DNA of 64,000 bases. Source: Trematomus loennbergii (Eukaryota > Chordata > Actinopteri > Perciformes > Nototheniidae). The DNA is taken from the NCBI GenBank assembly GCA_012861695.1, contig JAAOOA010001125.1:62001-126000 (forward strand), given 5' to 3'. Below, one piece after another: positions 58,571 to 64,000 of the stretch; the stretch's first letter is position 1; each line of letters opens with the position of its first letter. A program made the position numbers and the translations under genes. Below the pieces are notes generated by a model. It saw only the letters and a list, made by a program, of their open reading frames with translations, did not search any database and was not told the origin of the DNA.

Positions 58571-58614
58571 GATCAGAGATGATGAGCTGATCAGAGCCAC
58601 GATCCAGAAGACCT
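58571..58614 (+). CDS. NLRC3-like gene, penultimate short exon
   Basis: 44 bp between acceptor CATCCTTACAG and donor GTGAGT. It enters in phase 2 and encodes I-R-D-D-E-L-I-R-A-T-I-Q-K-T, then leaves in phase 1. Confidence 0.65.
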
Positions 58615-58730
58615 GTGAGTACTGAAACCATATCCTCCATTCATCAAGATAGTAAACTCTTTAATGGAGCGTGACCTCAGAGGAAAACTACACTCTTCAT
58701 TATTCTCTCTCTCTCTCCTTCTCCTCTCAG

Positions 58731-58744
58731 GTGACAGGAAGTGA
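58731..58744 (+). CDS. NLRC3-like gene, terminal coding exon
   Basis: Acceptor CTCCTCTCAG at 58730. The split codon gives Cys, then D-R-K and TGA at 58742-58744. So this transcript ends shortly after the LRRs, without the B30.2/SPRY domain carried by many family members. A GTGAGAGG donor-like site at about 58759 leaves room for a spliced 3'UTR. Confidence 0.55.
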
Positions 58745-58914
58745 AGACACACAGAAAGGTGAGAGGTCGTACCGTGTGAAGTTTATTTATTGAGGTTTCA
58801 ACACTTAATTAAAATGTAGTTATTGCTCAGTGTTTTTCTGGTGTTCCAGACAAATCTGCAAGCTCAGGTTTTCTTTGTTCTCAGTTTATTCATCACGGGG
58901 CGAGTTTGAGACGT

Positions 58915-60020
58915 ACAAATGTAGCACTCCAGATAGGACTCCACCCAGCGGATTCCAACCGAAAACCCAGCGGATCCCAGTGGCTGGGGCTGTTGCCAAA
59001 TTGCTAAGAGGGCGTTGCCAAATTTCTCCATTTGTTCAATTACAGGATTTAACCATGAGATGGCGCTTCATTCACAAATACACAAAGACAACTGGGTGTT
59101 GTAGGCCTTAGTTTGTTTGCAATGTTGCAGCTCTGCAGTTGTGTTTGCTGAATACTGTAGCATTTAATCACTTATTTGTTATGGTTTTCACAGGCTGCTA
59201 TAATGAAAAAACATCAATATTTTAGATCAAATAAAGTATATCTTCTTATTATCTTAATTGTATTTCAATAATATATAGTCTTTATATATTAAATAATCAT
59301 AATAATAATATAAATGTTTACACTTATACTCATACTTTTACCTTTACAATAGTTTGCTTTAATATGCAGTATATTTTTTGTAATATTGTTGTGGTGTACA
59401 CAGTACAGTAGATCGAAGTAAATCAACTCATACATTATCACGTATTATACAGTAATGTTTTGTATTATTAAGTAATATCATACATTAACCCCATTATAGC
59501 AGATGCCACATTGAATGGATGAACACATTTATGCATCAATAATTACAACGGAGTATTTCTAAATATAAGTTGTACAAATTATATGTATTTAATACTAATA
59601 ACATAATGATTCATTTTACTTTCGGATGATAATACTTTTCACTTGGGCTATTGACAATTTTGAATGCAGGACATTTGCTTCTAACACGTCTTTTTACCTA
59701 GGTAAATAATCGGAATACTTCTTCCACCTCGGATTTTAACCCGTCACTGTTTTTAAAACTTTAATTAAATGTTTGATATTTCCAGAGACCCTTTCAGACC
59801 GGCAATGCTGCCCTGCATGTAATTCCGATTGTCCATCGGAATGTCACAAAAAATCAAAAGTCTCCCATCCCCCTTGGGAGACTTTCTCCACACACATCCG
59901 TTTTTCAATTATTTGAAACATAGGCTACTATCTCTTGTTAACAGAGGGGGGATGGTAGAGCTTTGTCACACCGATGATGGCCGACAGACCCTTTCAGGGT
60001 TAATGAATAGTGGATAGGAG
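58915..60020 (+). mobile_element. Family Y element, copy 3 (truncated)
   Basis: Left end ACAAATGTAGCACTCCAGATAG. It contains the CAGCGGATTCCAACC segment missing from copy 2 and interrupted by the LINE in copy 1. Similarity fades at about 60000; no right end found. Confidence 0.65.
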
Positions 60021-61560
60021 AATTCAAAAGGATTTAGGAGAAGAGACTGCAGTGCTTTGAGAATCCGGCTGCACTTACACTATCGACCTATTTATGATGC
60101 GCCAGCGGACGTCATGAATATGCGTCTGCTGCTGTGGGGAAACCATAGTTTTTCTATACAGCGGACTACATGATGTATAATAAGAACACAACAACCCAGC
60201 GCCGTATTCTATCCAGATACTTTGCACCGCGCTCCCACTTGTTGTACCTGGCAGAGCAAGAAACACTCCAGCCTTTTATTTAAACTTGTTTAAAACATAT
60301 CTAAATAAATATGTGTGTCCCGGGCAGGGCCGGCCCTAGGCACTGGTGAACTAGCCGGTCGCCTAGAGCACCAGATCTGGAGGGGCGCTGCGCTGGGAGA
60401 AAAAATAAAGTAAACCCTCTGGAGAGCTAAATAATAATAACAATTATAAAAATAATAATTTAAAAAAGAAATCATTAATTAATTTTAAATTTTTATTCTG
60501 CCTAATTTTCTGCCCTTGATGTAATACATTTACATTAATAATTGAATAAAGTAAACACCCTTTGCACCCTGGGCCGGCAACATTTTGCATTTGCCCTGTA
60601 CGATGTGCGCTGTAAGTGATGAAAGTGGGGATGTTGACTTATCAGGCGCCCGCAGCTCACAGCCAAAGTGAGAGAGAGCCTCCGTGCGAGCAAGAGAGAG
60701 CATGCGCATGCATCGGTACCGCGGATTGTTCTTGGATTGAGGCTGATAACTACAGCTCAGTGAGGTAAAGGTGTTTAGATAGTTCACTTTAGTCTAAGTT
60801 ATCTCAGTGGGTCTCAAACGGTTTGGTCACCATTTATGTAAACACATGTTTCCAAGGCACACCTTTATAATTATGAGGATAAATAACAACAGGTTTGAAA
60901 TCATTCCAATGTGTATAATATAGGACGGTAACCAAAAATATCGTTTAAAACTGGAGATATTAAAAAAATATGCATGAATAAATACATGTTAACTAGCTAA
61001 AATAAGATATGAATGAATAACAAAAAATAAAATAAGTTACATTTATTTGTTATTGGCTATGGTAGGTTATTGGTTATGTTCACATACTTATTTGATTATT
61101 AAAATGTAAACCGATCTTTTTCATATGGGTGTTTTAGAGTTGTACCCCCTAGATCAGGGGTATTCAACTAAAATTCAACGAGGTCCAGTTAGAGAAAATC
61201 TCCCCATGCAAAGGTCCGGAACTTCAAAATGTCTAACTTGCTTTATGAATTAGTGTGATATATATTGAAGTAGCCTGTAGCTTTATCAACGTCTGCATGT
61301 AATCAACTACTGACTGCCAATCAAATAAAGAAAGTACAATTCATAAACAACAATATTTATTGTCAATTAACATTGAACTATACAGATATAGGCTACAGTC
61401 AAATACTGTGGATATGTGTAATGTTCCTCTCGGTGCATTTAAAAATAAAATACAGAAAATAAATAAATAGCTTTTGAAAATGTGTGCATCTTAATTTTAG
61501 ATAAATAAAATAAAGTGTAGCAGCAGCTTGAGTTTCTCTTTTTCTTTGTTAACCGTTTCA
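60021..61560. other. Gene-free stretch with isolated TE ends
   Basis: A hAT-like tip (GCAGGGCCGGCCCTAGG) at about 60325 and another (CAGGGGTATTCAACTAAAATT) at about 61155 are visible without partners I could pair. No gene recognised. Confidence 0.45.
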
Positions 61561-61600
61561 CATCATGACTGAACAGTTTCTACGGTGGCCCGGAAGTGCA

Positions 61601-62175
61601 AGACACCACAGCATTTCAGAAAACACCACAGCATTTCAGAAAACACTACAGCATTTCAGAAAACACTACAGCATTTCACAAAACGCCGCAGCATTTCACA
61701 AAACACCGCAGCATTTCACAAAACGCCACAGCATTTCACAAAACGCCACAGCATTTCACAAAACACTACAGCATTTCACAAAACGCCACAGCATTTCACA
61801 AAACACTACAGCATTTCACAAAACACTACAGCATTTCACAAACACTACAGCATTTCACAAAACGCCACAGCATTTCACAAAACACTACAGCATTTCACAA
61901 AACGCCACAGCATTTCACAAAACGCCGCAGCATTTCAGAAAACGCCACAGCATTTCAGAAAACGCCACAGCATTTCACAAACGCTACAGCATTTCACAAA
62001 ACGCCACAGCATTTCAGAAAACACCACAGCATTTCACAAAACGCCACAGCATTTCACAAACGCTACAGCATTTCACAAAACACTACAGCATTTCACAAAA
62101 CGCCACAGCATTTCACAAAACGCTACAGCATTTCACAAAACGCCACAGCATTTCAGAAAACACCACAGCATTTCA
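61601..62175. repeat. 20-bp minisatellite, left arm
   Basis: About 28 units of ACAGCATTTCA-[C/G]-AAAAC-[G/A]-C-[C/T], with variants confined to a few positions and occasional one-base deletions. Confidence 0.97.
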
Positions 62176-62596
62176 CATTGGACGGAAAGGGTATTCCTTT
62201 AGGGAGAACACTTCTTGTTTGTGATTGGACAGAGCCAGCCAGAGAAGCACTGCTGTGATTGGTTGTTTTTGCTGCCAGTCAAGAAATGACGCTTTGTGAT
62301 TGGTCAGCACCCGACAGCGCAACATGTCCCAACACATCAACCGTTAGCTGTTAGCACACACTCAGAGCTCACAGCTCCTCATATCTGTTCAGAAACTGGA
62401 CAAAAGTTAAACAAGTACAAACCACAGACTGTCTATGTCATGGGACATGTTGCGCTGTCGGGTGCTGACCAATCACGAAGCGTCATTTCTTGACTGGCAG
62501 CAAACAACAACCAATCACAGCAGTGCTTCTCTGGCTGGCTCTGTCCAATCACAAACAAGAAGTGTTCTCCCTAAAGGAATACCCTTTCCGTCCAAT

Positions 62597-64000
62597 GTGA
62601 AATGCTGTGGTGTTTTCTGAAATGCTGTGGTGTTTTGTGAAATGCTGCGGCGTTTTGTGAAATACTGCGGCGTTTTGTGAAATGCTGTAGTGTTTTGTGA
62701 AATGCTGTAGCGTTTTCTGAAATGCTGTGGCGTTTTCTGAAATGCTGTAGCGTTTTGTGAAATGCTGTGGCGTTTTCTGAAATGCTGTAGTGTTTTCTGA
62801 AATGCTGTAGCGTTTTCTGAAATGCTGTGGCGTTTTCTGAAATGCTGTAGTGTTTTCTGAAATGCTGTGGCGTTTTCTGAAATGCTGTGGCGTTTTCTGA
62901 AATGCTGTGGCGTTTTCTGAAATGCTGTAGCGTTTTCTGAAATGCTGTGGCGTTTTCTGAAATGCTGTAGCGTTTTGTGAAATGCTGTGGCGTTTTTCTG
63001 AAATGCTGTAGTGTTTTCTGAAATGCTGTGGCGTTTTCTGAAATGCTGTAGTGTTTTCTGAAATGCTGTGGCGTTTCAGAAATGCTGTGGCGTTTCTGAA
63101 ATGCTGTGGTGTTTTCTGAAATGCTGTAGCGTTTTCTGAAATGCTGTGGCGTTTTCTGAAATGCTGTGGCGTTTTGTGAAATGCTGCGGCGTTTTGTGAA
63201 ATGCTGTAGTGTTTTCTGAAATGCTGTAGTGTTTTTCTGAAATGCTGTGGCGTTTTCTGAAATGCTGTGGTGTTTTGTGAAATGCTGCGGCGTTTTGTGA
63301 AATGCTGTAGTGTTTTCTGAAATGCTGTAGTGTTTTCAGAAATGCTGTGGCGTTTTCTGAAATGCTGTAGTGTTTTTCTGAAATGCTGTGGTGTTTTCTG
63401 AAATGCTGTAGTGTTTTCTGAAATGCTGTAGTGTTTTCTGAAATGCTGCAGTGTTTTCTGAAATGCTGTAGTGTTTCTGAAATGCTGCAGTGTTTTCTGA
63501 AATGCTGTAGTGTTTTCTGAAATGCTGTAGTGTTTTCTGAAATGCTGTAGTGTTTTGTGAAATGCTGTAGCGTTTTCTGAAATGCTGTGGCGTTTTCTGA
63601 AATGCTGTAGCGTTTTGTGAAATGCTGTGGCGTTTTCTGAAATGCTGTAGTGTTTTCTGAAATGCTGTAGCGTTTTCTGAAATGCTGTGGCGTTTTCTGA
63701 AATGCTGTGGCGTTTTCTGAAATGCTGTAGCGTTTTCTGAAATGCTGTGGCGTTTTCTGAAATGCTGTAGCGTTTTGTGAAATGCTGTGGCGTTTTCTGA
63801 AATGCTGTAGTGTTTTCTGAAATGCTGTGGCGTTTTCTGAAATGCTGTAGTGTTTTCTGAAATGCTGTGGCGTTTCAGAAATGCTGTGGCGTTTTCTGAA
63901 ATGCTGTGGTGTTTTCTGAAATGCTGTAGTGTTTTCTGAAATGCTGTGGCGTTTTCTGAAATGCTGTAGCGTTTTCTGAAATGCTGTGGCGTTTTCTGAA
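62597..64000. repeat. 20-bp minisatellite, right arm (inverse)
   Basis: At least 70 units of GAAATGCTGTGGCGTTTTCT and variants, the complement of the left array, continuing past the window end. Longer blocks recur (for example about 62700-63130 and 63540-63950), so there is a higher-order repeat of roughly 850 bp. Confidence 0.97.

Larger units (their letters stand above)
61601..64000. mobile_element. Foldback-like inverted repeat with minisatellite arms (runs off the window)
   Basis: The left arm is a 20-bp tandem array (ACAGCATTTCACAAAACGCC and variants, 61601-62175) plus about 150 bp unique sequence (62176-62330). A 111-bp loop follows (62331-62441). The right arm is the inverse unique part (62442-62596) and the inverse 20-bp array from 62597 to the window end. 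Long inverted repeats made of tandem units are the defining structure of foldback transposons. The loop is related to the middle of the element at 44274-45040. The three long overlapping frames over the left array are artefacts of a 20-bp period. Confidence 0.7.

Noticed and set aside
61565..62258. Three overlapping ~200-codon frames over the 20-bp array
   Set aside because: A 20-bp period without stops reads open in all frames. The translations are permutations of the same repeat.
61601..64000. Possible CRISPR array
   Set aside because: The 20-bp units are contiguous, without unique spacers, in a eukaryotic sequence with no cas genes.

Overview
The window looks like teleost fish genomic DNA, probably from a spiny-rayed (percomorph) species. 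I base this on a spliced fish-type NLR immune-receptor gene, CR1/L2-group LINE pieces, TTAA-flanked and hAT-type DNA transposons, CA/GT and AT microsatellites, and a Maverick/Polinton-like element. Nothing is bacterial. Most of the window is transposon or repeat.

Layout: 0-10 kb holds a THAP-domain exon, an AT-rich minisatellite, a 5'-truncated LINE, a TTAA MITE, a decayed two-exon minus-strand gene fragment and pieces of dispersed DNA transposons. From 11.4 to 58.7 kb runs one plus-strand gene of the teleost NLRC3-like/NLR-C family. It has an interferon-type promoter motif and 5'UTR exon (about 11.44-11.52 kb), two short N-terminal exons (11.89 and 12.40 kb), a RING exon (49.99 kb), a large FISNA-NACHT exon (50.41-52.21 kb), three leucine-rich-repeat exons (52.70, 56.31, 56.87 kb) and two tiny terminal exons (58.57 and 58.73 kb). 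Intron phases agree at every junction. About six single-base indels break the reading frame, mostly in or beside short mononucleotide runs.

The 37.5 kb intron between the second N-terminal exon and the RING exon is a nest of mobile elements. The central object (16,013-35,076) has Polinton hallmarks: AGT-repeat termini, a perfect 6-bp target duplication (AATATG), and an intact adenovirus-type cysteine protease next to the C-terminal part of a Maverick capsid-type protein. It has no visible polymerase, integrase or packaging ATPase. It consists of two arms forming a palindrome of about 12.6 kb (22,435-35,076) with a 31-bp loop, plus a third, partial direct copy to the left made by a tandem duplication. 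A paralogous pre-insertion site lies at 12.65 kb. To its right, a hAT element (36,056-38,439, 8-bp TSD) contains a second hAT with a BED zinc-finger remnant (37,256-37,972, 8-bp TSD). It sits at the edge of a further element that is split by a 10.4 kb insertion holding a MITE, other TIR elements and a nearly full-length LINE.

The end of the window (61.6-64.0 kb) is a second large inverted repeat. Its arms are mostly a 20-bp minisatellite, resembling a foldback transposon, and it runs off the window edge. The most notable points are the palindromic, protease-keeping Polinton derivative inside an NLR gene, the splice-site-like minisatellite in each of its copies, and the foldback-like element.
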